Source: Chloroflexota bacterium
GTDB taxonomy: Bacteria; Chloroflexota; UBA11872; VXOZ01
Reading direction: 5' to 3'
Length of the DNA stretch: 58,175 bases
Assembly (NCBI GenBank): GCA_012270555.1
Contig: JAAXIC010000031.1
Location: 1 to 58,175 of the forward strand
Positions 43,664 to 52,461 of the stretch are shown here, in pieces. The notes under the pieces were generated by a model. That model searched no databases. It saw nothing but the letters and a program-made list of their open reading frames with translations, and had not been told where the DNA came from. The position numbers and the translations under genes are program-made. Position 1 is the first letter of the stretch. The number at the start of each line of letters is the position of its first letter.

Positions 43664-44212
43664 CTAGAAAATCTCGTCTGGGTTAATCGTAAATCCCTTA
43701 AGTGTCAGTGAATCCTGGGTTTGACCTGCCCCGCATACGCACACCTCCGTAAAGCCTTGGGGATCCTTCAAGAGGACCGTCACCGTCTTGGCATCGGTGT
43801 CCACCAGCCAGTATTCCTTGACGCCGTGCTTGGCGTAGAGCGAGCGCTTGAAGGTCTGGTCACGCTCTGCCGTGGACAGAGAGAGGATCTCAACAACTAA
43901 ATCAGGCGCGCCTTGGACATTCTCTTTGGTGATTATGTGTTCCCGCTCATTGGAGACAAACAACAGATCGGGCTGCACGACGTCCGTGTCCGAGAGCACT
44001 ACGTCGAAAGGGGCAGCATACACATGGCCGGTACCAGCCAGCTCAGCCCATTGCGCCAGATGCATCGTAAGGTTTCGGGAAGCCCTCTGGTGGGCTTCTC
44101 CGGGTGCAGGCGTCACGACTAAGTCTCCATCCAACAACTCATAGCGCTTGTCTTCCGGTGCGTTGCGGTAGTCCTGATATGTGAACTTGAAGGTGGGCGC
44201 AGAGCTTGCCAT
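43664..44212 (-). CDS. Uma2 family endonuclease (PD-(D/E)XK fold), copy 2
   Basis: Tandem paralogue of the gene at 42900, also 182 aa and in the same orientation. The catalytic region is almost unchanged, with VVQPDLLFVSNE and VEILSLSTAERDQTFKRSLY. Most differences lie at the N-terminus and in the last 40 residues, where the sequence becomes cysteine-containing (VCVCGAGQ). AAGGAG lies about eight bases before the ATG. Uma2 genes often occur in expanded families in cyanobacteria and Chloroflexota; their substrate is not established. Confidence 0.88.
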   Translation of the reverse strand: MASSAPTFKFTYQDYRNAPEDKRYELLDGDLVVTPAPGEAHQRASRNLTMHLAQWAELAGTGHVYAAPFDVVLSDTDVVQPDLLFVSNEREHIITKENVQGAPDLVVEILSLSTAERDQTFKRSLYAKHGVKEYWLVDTDAKTVTVLLKDPQGFTEVCVCGAGQTQDSLTLKGFTINPDEIF

Positions 44213-44293
44213 GATTGCTCTCCTTATCTTCCGGCCCCAACAGCCTCATCATAAGCGCTTGCGCAGTCAGGCAGCAACCCTGGTTGAGCGGTG

Positions 44294-45010
44294 TTAGTCA
44301 ACCGTTTCTCGTTCTGTCCAGAGTTCGTCCACCACCTGCTCGACTACCTCGTAGCTGAAGCCCCGGCGGGCGAGAAATGTACCCAGTTTCCTGCGGAACT
44401 GATCATAATCTGCGGTGGCGATTGTAGCGGCGCGCTTGCGGGCGGCCGTGCGTGCCAGCGCTGTCTCATCGCCGCCGTACCGCGCCAGCACTTCCTCGAT
44501 GATGGCGTCGGCAATGCCCTTCTGCCGTAATTCCCATGCCAACGCCCGCTGGCCCTTGGGTCGGTGCGTCTCCCGGCTTTCTACCCAGAAGCGGGCAAAC
44601 GCCGCATCGTCCAGATAGCCGAGTTGCCGCAGCCGGTGTATTGCATGGTCGCGTGCCGCCTTATCAAAGGACTTCCGGCGCAGATGAGCGTCCACTTCCT
44701 TGCTGCTGCGGGGGCGATAGGAGATAAAATTGAGGCCGGCTTCGAGGGCCCGGCGGTTACTGTCATCACGTTGCCAGACATGGATATCAGTGGCGACGAC
44801 AGCGTCGCCTACGTTGAGCCCGCGTGATGCTACCGTATCCGCCCGCAGGCGCAGGCTCTCGCCATTGCTAAGCTCCACCGTGAAAGAGGTCCCCTTAGCG
44901 CCACGCGGACGGAGCGCAGTGATAGTAACGGCGTCCGCCCCTTGCTCGCATACAGGTGATACCTCATCTCTCGCAACAGGTTTTGGAGCAAGATCATCTC
45001 CTGGCGGCAC
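44294..45010 (-). CDS. recX: Regulatory protein RecX
   Basis: Modulator of RecA filament growth, 238 aa. The three-helix RecX repeats are visible: ALEAGLNFISYRPRSSKEVDA, then RLRQLGYLDDAAFARFWVES, and GFSYEVVEQVVDELW near the end. An N-terminal extension of about 80 residues forms an additional beta-rich domain (AVTITALRPRGAKG), as in some Gram-positive homologues. The GTG start at 45010 has AGGGAG seven bases upstream. recX follows plsY by 36 bases and is probably the last gene of the der-plsY-recX unit. Confidence 0.92.
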   Translation of the reverse strand: MPPGDDLAPKPVARDEVSPVCEQGADAVTITALRPRGAKGTSFTVELSNGESLRLRADTVASRGLNVGDAVVATDIHVWQRDDSNRRALEAGLNFISYRPRSSKEVDAHLRRKSFDKAARDHAIHRLRQLGYLDDAAFARFWVESRETHRPKGQRALAWELRQKGIADAIIEEVLARYGGDETALARTAARKRAATIATADYDQFRRKLGTFLARRGFSYEVVEQVVDELWTERETVD

Positions 45011-45046
45011 GGCACGTCTCCCTAGGCTTGTGATTGGTGCAGCAAT

Positions 45047-45673
45047 CTACGAATCGCGCCGGCCCAATGAGATGCGGCGCTCATTGCCGGCCAGTAGCCG
45101 TGCGATATTGTCGCGGTGTTGTACCACGATGAGCACGCCGCCAACGATTGCGTAGACCAGGTAAGCGGTGGGAATGTGCGTCCAGAACATTGCGATAGCG
45201 ATGAGAACCGGAGCGGCGGCAACCGTTGTGAGAGAGGCAAGAGAGACATACCGACTGATGAACATGACCGGCAAGAAAATCGCCCAAAGTACGGCCAAGA
45301 GAGGCGGCACCATGAAGGCGAGGCCCGCAGCGCCCGGCACGATGCCTCTGCCACCGCGAAAACCGATGAAGATGGGCCAATTGTGCCCGATAATGGCCGC
45401 GAAGGCGGTGATGGCTTCACCCTCGGGTTTGTCAGGAAAGAGCAGTCGAATAGCGACGAGCGGCACGATCACCTTCAACGTATCGCCAATGAACGATACA
45501 ATGCCTGCCGCTACGCCGAACGTGCGCCACACATTGGTAGAACCCGTCCGTCCGCTGCCGTGCTCACGGATGTCCGTATGGTGAAAGAGGCGCGCCACCA
45601 GCCACCCGCTGGGAATAGACCCCGCGAGGTACCCAGTGACGACAAAGAGCGCATACAAAAGGAGATCAGCCAT
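45047..45673 (-). CDS. plsY: Glycerol-3-phosphate acyltransferase PlsY
   Basis: Integral membrane enzyme that transfers an acyl group from acyl-phosphate to glycerol-3-phosphate, first step of phospholipid synthesis. The 208-aa protein has about five transmembrane segments and the three conserved motifs: GSIPSGWLVARLF near 18-30, GSGRTGSTNVWRTFG near 39-53 and GHNWPIFIGFRGGRG near 96-110. The start overlaps the end of der by eight bases, indicating translational coupling. PlsC, which adds the second acyl chain, is at 48537. Confidence 0.95.
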   Translation of the reverse strand: MADLLLYALFVVTGYLAGSIPSGWLVARLFHHTDIREHGSGRTGSTNVWRTFGVAAGIVSFIGDTLKVIVPLVAIRLLFPDKPEGEAITAFAAIIGHNWPIFIGFRGGRGIVPGAAGLAFMVPPLLAVLWAIFLPVMFISRYVSLASLTTVAAAPVLIAIAMFWTHIPTAYLVYAIVGGVLIVVQHRDNIARLLAGNERRISLGRRDS

Positions 45674-47024
45674 GATGATCGTGAAAGAGCAGTCGTAAGG
45701 GCGTCCCGGCGAAACCGAACTGCCGCCTGATGTTGTTTTCCAGGAAGCGGCGGTGGGAAAAGTGCACGAGCGCGGGATCGTTTACGGAGAAAATGAAGGT
45801 GGGCGGGTGCGTACTTGCTTGGGTGGCGTAATAGATGCTGAGTCGGCGTCTCCTCGTTGACAGGGTGCGGTTAGCCAGCCATTCGCGCAGCGCGCGGTTG
45901 AGCATCCCGGTGGGGATGCGTCTTCCGCGTTCGGTATAGACCTGCAGCGCAGCCGACAGCACATGGCCGAGATGAAAGCCCGTTTTGGCAGATATGACCA
46001 CCGAGGGCGCGTGCGGCATCCAGCGCAACCGGCTCTGCACCAGCCGTTTGACTTCCCCGGCATCTGCGTCGACCAGGTCCCACTTGTTGATGAGTACCAC
46101 CAGTCCTTTGTACGCCTCATTGACATAACCAGCAATGTGCACGTCCTGTGCGGTCAGTCCTTCGGCGGCATCGACCACGAGGAGAGCGACGTTGCAGCGC
46201 TCAAGGGCACGAAGCGTGCGGAGAACGCTATGGGATTCTACGCCGTGCTGCACCTTGCCGCGCCGCCGGATGCCGGCAGTGTCAATCAACAGAGCTGTTT
46301 CTTCCTCAAAGGTCACTACGGTGTCAATAGCATCGCGCGTGGTGCCGGGGATGTCGCTGACGATGGTGCGCTCGTGTCCGAGCAATGCATTGAGCAATGC
46401 TGATTTCCCCACGTTCGGCCGGCCGACGATCGCAAACTGAGCAAGCGTCGATTCAGACTCTTCAGCCGGATCATTAGGAAGATGCGCGCAAATGGCGTCG
46501 AGAAGGTCTCCCGTGCCGAGGCCGTGCAACGCCGAGAGCGAGATCACGTCTCCGCTACCCAGGGTGTAGAATTCGTACGCTTGCATGTGTGTCTCTTGGT
46601 TGTCCGCTTTGTTCGCGGCAATGACGACAGGCTTATTCGTACTGCGGAGAAGTTTGGCGATTTCTTCATCCTGCGGCGTGATGCCGGCCGGTGAGTCCAC
46701 GACGAAGACGATGACGTTCGCCTCTGCGATGGCCGCTTGTACCTGTCCATACACCGAGTCGGCGAGGATATCGACTTCCTCAGCTATGCCGCCGGTATCG
46801 GTGACGGTGAAGGCGCGGTCGCGCCACTGCACCACGCCGTAGACGCGGTCTCGCGTGGTGCCGGGCACGTCCTCAACGACCGCTTGGCGTTGCCCGAGCA
46901 GACGATTGAAAATGCTGGACTTGCCGACGTTTGGCCGCCCCACGAGCGCGACGATACCGTGCGGCGTGGTGATGGGGATTGGAGGCGGCGTCTCCACGTT
47001 TGGTTGATCGGATGTCGTGCTCAT
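45666..47024 (-). CDS. der: GTPase Der (EngA), ribosome assembly
   Basis: Essential GTPase for 50S subunit maturation, 452 aa. It carries two tandem G domains, each with GRPNVGKS (29-36 and about 209-216), two DTGGI/DTAGI switch II motifs ([11 protein letters not shown] and [12 protein letters not shown]) and NKAD/NKWD, then a KH-like C-terminal domain ([14 protein letters not shown]). The C-terminus overlaps plsY. The ribosome binding site is weak (GGAT). Confidence 0.96.
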   Translation of the reverse strand: MSTTSDQPNVETPPPIPITTPHGIVALVGRPNVGKSSIFNRLLGQRQAVVEDVPGTTRDRVYGVVQWRDRAFTVTDTGGIAEEVDILADSVYGQVQAAIAEANVIVFVVDSPAGITPQDEEIAKLLRSTNKPVVIAANKADNQETHMQAYEFYTLGSGDVISLSALHGLGTGDLLDAICAHLPNDPAEESESTLAQFAIVGRPNVGKSALLNALLGHERTIVSDIPGTTRDAIDTVVTFEEETALLIDTAGIRRRGKVQHGVESHSVLRTLRALERCNVALLVVDAAEGLTAQDVHIAGYVNEAYKGLVVLINKWDLVDADAGEVKRLVQSRLRWMPHAPSVVISAKTGFHLGHVLSAALQVYTERGRRIPTGMLNRALREWLANRTLSTRRRRLSIYYATQASTHPPTFIFSVNDPALVHFSHRRFLENNIRRQFGFAGTPLRLLFHDHHG

Positions 47025-47314
47025 CAGAAGTATCCGTCTTCATTTGACCGGGGATTTGCTAAAGACAATTCAAGGAACCCGCATGAAACTGTGTTCGGCG
47101 CCAAGTGTCCGCTTCCGAGCGCTTCTGTTTGGTTGAGGCTAGGCTATTGTACACGAGTCAGGCGGTAGCTCTGTAGCCAGAGTACTTTGTGCAACGGGTA
47201 GGCGCATATGCGCTACTGCGGTGTTTGCAAGCGCAATGCAGACTGCTACGGCTGGCGCGATATTGGACAATACTTGGCTAGAGTTTGAGGAGCGGAATGC
47301 GCACTGGATCCCTG

Positions 47315-48175
47315 CTAGGAAGCTACCGCGTCAAGCTCTTTGAGCCAGTCGACAACTTCCTTTACGGACCAGTCCGGCGTCGAAGCGCCCGCGGTGATGC
47401 CCACGCTGTCGGAGTGGGCAAACCAGGCAGGATCGAGTTCCGCCGCAGTCTCGATGTGGTAGGTGGGCGTGCCGGCCTCGTGGGCAATCTCCGCAAGGTG
47501 AGTCGTATTGGCACTATTGCGGCCGCCAACGACAAGCATCACGTCTACCTGCGGAATGATGTCGCGCGCGGCGGCCTGCTGCTTCGTGGTCGCAAAGCAG
47601 AGCGTGTTGACCACATGTACTTCGAGGGCGTCCTCCAACGCCAGATCCATGAGCCGGCGGGCGACTGCCTGGAACCGCTCCACCGTCTGCGTGGTCTGGG
47701 AGACGAGGCAGATCTTGCGGCGCAAGCGCACGGAGTCCAGCGCCTCGGCATTCGCCACGGCTACGCCGCGTCCTGCGGACCAGCCGAGAATGCCGCGCAC
47801 TTCCTTGTGCGTGGGATCGCCGAAGATGAGGATTTGATAACCGCGCTCGGCATGCTCTTGCACGATGCGGTGCACCTTGGAAACGATGGGGCAGGTAGCA
47901 TCCAGAAGCTCCAGGTTGTGTTCCGCTATTTGCTCGGTGACCGCTTTGCCGGTGCCGTGGGCGGTGATAGTGGCGATGCCATCTTTGGGGATAGTCTCCA
48001 TGTCCGCAACGACGTTGATACCGTCATCCTGGAGCTTCTCTATTACTGAAGGGTTGTGGACAAGCTGCCCCAGCGTGTGTATCTCGCCCTTCTCTTTCGC
48101 TACGGCTTGGGTCATCTCGATGGCACGCTTAACGCCGTAGCAAAACCCCATCTCTTTCGCCAGGATGATATTCAT
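47315..48175 (-). CDS. ispH: 4-hydroxy-3-methylbut-2-enyl diphosphate reductase
   Basis: Last step of the MEP isoprenoid pathway, producing IPP and DMAPP with a 4Fe-4S cluster. The 286-aa protein has all three cluster cysteines, C12 (GFCYGV), C95 (DATCPIV) and C193 (NTLCFATT), and the catalytic E125 (THKEVRG) plus the SQTTQT segment. It indicates the MEP route is used and is a natural client of the A-type Fe-S carrier at 5194. It lies between der and plsC on the same strand with gaps of 290 and 361 bases. Confidence 0.96.
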   Translation of the reverse strand: MNIILAKEMGFCYGVKRAIEMTQAVAKEKGEIHTLGQLVHNPSVIEKLQDDGINVVADMETIPKDGIATITAHGTGKAVTEQIAEHNLELLDATCPIVSKVHRIVQEHAERGYQILIFGDPTHKEVRGILGWSAGRGVAVANAEALDSVRLRRKICLVSQTTQTVERFQAVARRLMDLALEDALEVHVVNTLCFATTKQQAAARDIIPQVDVMLVVGGRNSANTTHLAEIAHEAGTPTYHIETAAELDPAWFAHSDSVGITAGASTPDWSVKEVVDWLKELDAVAS

Positions 48176-48335
48176 GCTCTGCCTCTTGCCATGCGCACAG
48201 TTGTCTTCATTGTACTGGAGAGAAGTTCACTGGAACAACTGATTGGCGCACGCGCGCCGGAGAGCGCTATGCTCAATGCGCTGCTTCCTCAGGGAGACCC
48301 TTGCATAGCGAGGCCCGGGGGCAAGGTGGCACACT

Positions 48336-48366
48336 CTCTCCTCGGGGAGAGGGCCGGGGTGAGGGG
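48336..48366. repeat. Hairpin repeat, family C
   Basis: CTCTCCTCGGGGAGAGGG followed by CCGGGGTGAGGGG. Confidence 0.7.
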
Positions 48367-48455
48367 ATTTCTTGCTGTTCTCATCGCATGAAATATACAG
48401 TCAATATATATCAGAACCAAACCGGCTCTGAACCGACTGGCGTTCAGAGCAGATT

Positions 48456-48520
48456 CACCCTCACCCCCGTATCAAGTACGGGGCAAGCTCTATCCCTCTC
48501 CCACCAGGAGAGGGGACTGC
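48456..48520. repeat. Hairpin repeat, family C with nested insert
   Basis: TTCACCCTCACCC, then a CCCCGTATCAAGTACGGGG palindrome, then CCCTCTCCCACCAGGAGAGG. The insert resembles the central palindrome of the family A copy at 2466, so modules are shared between families. Confidence 0.7.
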
Positions 48521-48536
48521 CTCGCTGCGGCGAGGG

Positions 48537-49256
48537 TTACGCAAAGCTCTCCTCAGAGAGGATCGTGATGAGCCGCTGCCTGAGGGAATCCGCAATGGCG
48601 TCTGCCTCGTCTCCCGTGAGCTTCTTCCCATAGTGCTCGTGCAGTTCTACCGGCTCGTCGAAGGTCACGGTAACACCTACCCGCGGCACGGGAAATTGAC
48701 TGCCTCTTGGCAGCGCCTTTTCGGTATTCTCGATGGCGGCGAGCACGATGGGTACCCGTTGGCGGACGGCAATGCGCACAAAGCCGGAATTGAACGGCCC
48801 GACCTCTCCGGTACGGCTGCGCGTGCCTTCGGGGAAGAGCACGACCGCCTCGTCTTGCTTGAGCAATTGCATGAGAATGCGCACGCTGCGTACGTCATTC
48901 GTTTGGCGAATGATCGGGTAAGTCCCCCAGCGGGGCAGCAAGAAGCGTAGCAGCGCATTGCGAAAGAGTTCCACCTTGGCCATGAACGTAAGGGCGCGGT
49001 GTGGACACGCCACTCCCATCGCAAACGGGTCAAGATTGTTGCGATGGTTGCAAATGATGAGCAAAGGTCCCGAACGCGGCGGCTTGCGCCCGACGACCCG
49101 CAGTCCCAGATAGAGATGGAAGAGCGGCAGGAGTATCAAGCCGCCAATAACGAAATACCAGAACCAGTTGCGCATGTTCCGGTGGTTGCGCTGATACTCA
49201 ATGTCAGCCTCAGAGATCTGCGAAGGATCGAAACGTGGTTCAATATCTCTACTCAT
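48537..49256 (-). CDS. plsC: 1-acyl-sn-glycerol-3-phosphate acyltransferase
   Basis: Adds the second acyl chain to lysophosphatidic acid to give phosphatidic acid. The 239-aa protein has a membrane helix at 31-52 and the acyltransferase motifs: H71 and D76 in NHRNNLD (HX4D) and FPEGTRSRTG near 141-150. ATG 49256 has GGGAG seven bases upstream; the longer frame from 49541 adds 95 cysteine-rich residues without similarity and is rejected. With plsY nearby, both acylation steps of phospholipid synthesis lie in this region. Confidence 0.92.
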   Translation of the reverse strand: MSRDIEPRFDPSQISEADIEYQRNHRNMRNWFWYFVIGGLILLPLFHLYLGLRVVGRKPPRSGPLLIICNHRNNLDPFAMGVACPHRALTFMAKVELFRNALLRFLLPRWGTYPIIRQTNDVRSVRILMQLLKQDEAVVLFPEGTRSRTGEVGPFNSGFVRIAVRQRVPIVLAAIENTEKALPRGSQFPVPRVGVTVTFDEPVELHEHYGKKLTGDEADAIADSLRQRLITILSEESFA

Positions 49257-49555
49257 TGCGTTTCTCCCGGTGGCGGCAGACCGCAGGCTACCCTGGTACT
49301 TCTCGCCGCGGAATGCATGGGGTAGCGTGTGCAAGGCTCTTGACCCACCCGGCTTCAGCGCGTGTGCGTCTTTGCGTGCATTCCTGTACAGGATACCCAA
49401 GGATATGGCTTCTTGCCACTTCCGGGTGCATGACAACCCACATTCTTTTGTGCTAAGCAAAGGGCAGTCTTTGCATTTACGGCGATTGCACTGCGTGCTA
49501 CGCTTTAGCCTGGACTCAGTCTCCACTGGAGAGTCCCACACCTGGGAGAGGATGT

Positions 49556-49855
49556 ATGTTCACTATTACGGAATCTGCGGCGCGACTCATCAAGGGGCAA
49601 ATGGAAGCCGAAGGCGAGGGTGAAATGTACCTCCGCGTCTTCATTCGCCCCGGCGCGGACGGTATGCAATTCGGCATGTCGAGCGAGGAAACACCCGGCA
49701 AGAACGATGAAATCACCGATCAGCACGGCCTCAAGGTGCTGGTAGATAAGCTCAGCATGCGCACGCTCGACGGCGTGGTCTTGAGCTACACGGAGGATGG
49801 CGGCTTCAATCTCGGCAAACCGGCGGATAGGGATGAGGACGCAGCCAAAGAATAG
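49556..49855 (+). CDS. HesB/IscA-like protein lacking the cluster cysteines
   Basis: A 99-aa protein clearly related to the A-type carrier at 5194: LRVFIRPGADGMQFGMSSEE aligns with LRVFVSPGGCSGFQYGMSME, and LVDKLSMRTLDGVVLSYTEDGGFN matches the later half. All three Fe-S cysteines are gone and there is no cysteine in the protein at all, so it cannot hold a cluster in the usual way. A role as a binding partner or a redesigned scaffold is possible. The ribosome binding site GGGAGAGG precedes the ATG by four bases. It precedes the tRNA-Ser gene and is transcribed divergently from plsC. Confidence 0.82.
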   Translation: MFTITESAARLIKGQMEAEGEGEMYLRVFIRPGADGMQFGMSSEETPGKNDEITDQHGLKVLVDKLSMRTLDGVVLSYTEDGGFNLGKPADRDEDAAKE

Positions 49856-49946
49856 CGGCACCCAATTGCCTTGAATGTCAATCGCATGCTCATGGTAAGC
49901 GTTACCGATTTTGCCACTGTTTGCTGCGTTATAATGTTTAAAGTTT

Positions 49947-50029
49947 GGAGGGGTGTCCGAGTGGTTTATGGAGATGGTCTTGAAAACCATTGACCGAAAG
50001 GTCCGGGGGTTCGAATCCCTCCCCCTCCG
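49947..50029 (+). tRNA. tRNA-Ser (anticodon UGA)
   Basis: Acceptor arms GGAGGGG and CCCCTCC, anticodon stem ATGGT/ACCAT with loop CTTGAAA, a long variable arm (TGACCGAAAGGTCC) and T arm around GGTTCGAATCC. The 3' end continues CCG, so CCA is not encoded and must be added. A TATAAT box lies at 49930-49935. Confidence 0.97.
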
Positions 50030-50306
50030 CCGCAGATGACGTGGGAAATAAGAAGGCGTGGGACGACACAAGAGCATAATGGCGTGCTTCTTTGCGGCTG
50101 ATTCGCTAGTGTGCAGCAAAGTACCGCCACTAAGGGTAATGAGCTGACCAAAGTTCGTTCCATTTTCCGTTGATCGTCATGCCTTGATGTCGCACACGGA
50201 CGCGTACGGTTTCGCGGTGCACCTTGCCGGATACGCTATAATGGAAGTGTCTCCAAGGAGCTATCTGAACCGATTACGTAGGTTTCGATGGCGCATTGGA
50301 GCGTAG

Positions 50307-50397
50307 GGAGGGGTCGCATAGTTGGTCTAGTGCGGTCGCCTGCTAAGCGACAGTGGGGTTAATAGCTCCACCGAGGGTTCGAATCCCTCCCCCTCCG
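50307..50397 (+). tRNA. tRNA-Ser (anticodon GCU)
   Basis: Acceptor GGAGGGG/CCCCTCC, anticodon stem GTCGC/GCGAC with loop CTGCTAA, a long variable arm (GTGGGGTTAATAGCTCCAC) and T arm GAGGG-TTCGAAT-CCCTC. CCA is encoded directly after it (50398-50400), unlike the other tRNA-Ser. A TATAAT lies at 50237-50242. Confidence 0.97.
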
Positions 50398-50414
50398 CCA
50401 CGGGACAGTATAGG

Positions 50415-50458
50415 AGAGAACGGCGCCAACACATTGGTTGACGCCGTTCTCTTTGCGT
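50415..50458 (+). terminator. Terminator after tRNA-Ser(GCU)
   Basis: AGAGAACGGCG and CGCCGTTCTCT form a perfect eleven-pair stem with a 16-base loop that itself contains CCAACACATTGG, followed by TTGCGTT. The T-run is short, but the stem is strong. Confidence 0.75.
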
Positions 50459-50652
50459 TGCACGTTCCGCGCTGTCGCGCTCGTTTGCGTAGCCGGCCCG
50501 ACGAGGGACGGTAGTGGCTGTGCTCGCGGCGGGTTTCTGCCGAAGGCCGATGCCAAAGTGTTTCAACACGATTGTGACGCTGGGTAGTTACACGTTCGCT
50601 GTTGCCGGCAAGGTGGGAAGCGGGCGCAGGTTGCGCGCGCGTCTCATGCGGA

Positions 50653-50694
50653 CCTACACTACCTGCGGGCGCAGGTTGCAAACCTACGCTACCG
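50653..50694. repeat. Hairpin repeat, family D
   Basis: CCTACACTACCTGCGGGCGC, AGGTTGCAAACCT, ACGCTACCGG. It shares the AGGTT-AACCT core and the CGCTACCGG ends with the copy at 30255-30319. Confidence 0.65.
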
Positions 50695-50723
50695 GTCAGT
50701 GCAAACGTGTCGAACCGCGCGGG

Positions 50724-52157
50724 TTACGAGACTGCGGTGCGTACCGCCCGCTCGATTTCCGGCATCATCTCCGCGACCGGCCTGTCGCCGGAAATTGCCT
50801 GGCGCAGCGGCAGTGCCAGATTGCGTCCCAGGGCCTGGCGGCCCTGCACCGGCGATGGGCTTTCTTGATCGAGCAAGTCCAGATACTCCATGTAGCTCGG
50901 CGTAAAGGTCGTCACCAGTTTGGCCATGGGATACTTCCACTGCGGTTTGAACGGCAGCGTCATGCTGGTGTTGCCCAGGTAGTCCTGCAGCGTTTCCCGG
51001 GTGTAGAGGAAGGTGAGCAGGTCCCAACCGGATGTTGCGTTATCGGCCACTTCCGGTATGGCGATTTGGTGGGACCAGACCTGCGTTGCGCTCGCGCTCC
51101 CGCTCGGCCCTTTCGGCAGCGGCAGCCAGTGGAACTGAAGATCCGGGTTGCTTGATTGTTCCTGCGACTGGACCCGCACGGCGTGGTTCATGGCATCGGC
51201 GTTTACGACCGTCATCGAGGTGCCCCCGCGCACGAAGAGACTCGCGGTGTCGATGTAGGGCGACGGGTCTCCGCTCACGTTGTCTTCCGTAACCAGGTCG
51301 GCCAGGAACTGGATTGTTGCTTGGGCATCGGAGTTATTTACTACCACGGCGCCACCGTCGGCATTACCCTGGAAAAAGCCGGTGTTGTTGCTGTAGAGCC
51401 ACGTCAAGACTTGCAGCCAGTCAGGGCTGACGTGCATGCCCGGTCGCGTGACGCTATCGCCACTCCGCTGGGTGAGCTTGGCCGCGGCTTCCCGCACGTT
51501 ATCCCACCCCCACTGCTTGAAGGCTTCTACGTCTACGGATATGCCGGCCTCTTCCATGTGTTTAATGTTCATGGCCAGTCCGATAGCCTGCGGATCGTCG
51601 TAAGGGATCGCATAGACCTGATCGTTGACTGAGGCGTACGGCAGCACTCCCTTGACGAATTGCTGCAGGTTGACGGTGCGCGGCCAGTCCAGATACGGGG
51701 TGAGGTCTCGCACCAGCGATGCCTCCGCCCAACTTGGGAGTGCGCCCATGGGCACGTGCACGGCGTCCGGGCCGCCGGTGCCCGCGGCCGTGGCTTGTGC
51801 GAGTCGGCTCTCTACCTCGCGCTGGCTCCCCAGAAAGACCGGCTGCAGGGTATTGCCCGTGCGGGCGGCAAACAAGCCGTGGACGTCCGTAAGCCATTGC
51901 TGCGTCGGGCCGGCAGCCCAAGTCCAGAAGGTCACGAGCCCCGGTTTGCGGATGATAGGAATTGGCCCTTGCACCGGGGTCGGCGTAACCGGGATAAACG
52001 GCGTGGGCGTAGGCACGCACGGACCGTCGCAGCGGCGGCGATTCAAGCCGGCGCAGGCCGAAAGGAGTGATGTTGCCGCGCCACCAAGGCCAAGAGCGCC
52101 CAGGGTGCGGAGCACGCCTCGACGCGTGTGTTCAGATGGGACCAATCCAGATTTCAT
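50724..52157 (-). CDS. Extracellular solute-binding lipoprotein, ABC sugar type, orphan
   Basis: Substrate-binding lipoprotein of an ABC importer, 477 aa. A Tat-like signal (TRRGVLRTLGALGLGGAATS) ends in a lipobox LSAC, followed by a proline/threonine-rich spacer (PTPTPFIPVTPTP) that tethers the domain to the membrane. The mature domain reads LVTFWTWAAGPTQQWLTDVH, DAVHVPMGALPSWAE and YAIPYDDPQAIGLAMN, the family 1 fold. GGAGG lies before the ATG. No permease or ATPase adjoins it. Divergent from the molybdoenzyme gene; the shared gap holds the 18-bp repeats. Confidence 0.9.
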   Translation of the reverse strand: MKSGLVPSEHTRRGVLRTLGALGLGGAATSLLSACAGLNRRRCDGPCVPTPTPFIPVTPTPVQGPIPIIRKPGLVTFWTWAAGPTQQWLTDVHGLFAARTGNTLQPVFLGSQREVESRLAQATAAGTGGPDAVHVPMGALPSWAEASLVRDLTPYLDWPRTVNLQQFVKGVLPYASVNDQVYAIPYDDPQAIGLAMNIKHMEEAGISVDVEAFKQWGWDNVREAAAKLTQRSGDSVTRPGMHVSPDWLQVLTWLYSNNTGFFQGNADGGAVVVNNSDAQATIQFLADLVTEDNVSGDPSPYIDTASLFVRGGTSMTVVNADAMNHAVRVQSQEQSSNPDLQFHWLPLPKGPSGSASATQVWSHQIAIPEVADNATSGWDLLTFLYTRETLQDYLGNTSMTLPFKPQWKYPMAKLVTTFTPSYMEYLDLLDQESPSPVQGRQALGRNLALPLRQAISGDRPVAEMMPEIERAVRTAVS

Positions 52158-52461
52158 GAGGCGCTTACCTCCATATTGCGAGTGCCTGCAAGCGTTCTGT
52201 ACTCCATGTATGCTTTAGCAAAGTGTGAGAGTCTGCTTAAGCGAATAGCATACCCTACCTATTCCTAGGAAGTCTATGCTTCCTAGGAAGTCCATGCTTC
52301 CTCACAAGTCTACGCTCTTTCTCACAGATTTGCTACCTAGCCGACATGTTTCGCGCGTCCTTTTCTTATATACTTCTTAAGTGAGGGTCATACCAGCCCT
52401 ATTACGCTATGCTACGATGAAGTCAAGGCATCCGAACAAAGGAGTTTAGGAAGGGACATCC
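52158..52461. other. Divergent control region with tandem 18-bp repeats
   Basis: Separates the divergent solute-binding protein and molybdoenzyme genes. It contains three tandem 18-bp repeats (listed) and a TATACT at 52369-52374 that could be the -10 of the molybdoenzyme promoter. Confidence 0.5.
52264..52317. repeat. Three tandem 18-bp direct repeats
   Basis: CCTAGGAAGTCTATGCTT, CCTAGGAAGTCCATGCTT and CCTCACAAGTCTACGCTC follow one another without spacers; copies 1 and 2 differ at one base and copy 3 is degenerate. A spacing near two helical turns (18 bp) would allow a regulator to bind on one face, but no protein is implicated. Confidence 0.75.

Larger units (their letters stand above)
48176..48536. 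other. Gap between ispH and plsC with two family C repeats
   Basis: No gene. It holds family C copies at 48336-48366 and 48456-48520; nothing else is recognised. Confidence 0.55.
50401..50723. other. Gap after the tRNA genes
   Basis: Holds the tRNA terminator (50415-50458) and a family D repeat (50653-50694). No gene is seen. Confidence 0.6.

Noticed and set aside
49257-49541. 95-residue cysteine-rich extension of PlsC
   Set aside because: ATG 49256 has a good ribosome binding site and gives the normal family length; the extension has no similarity.
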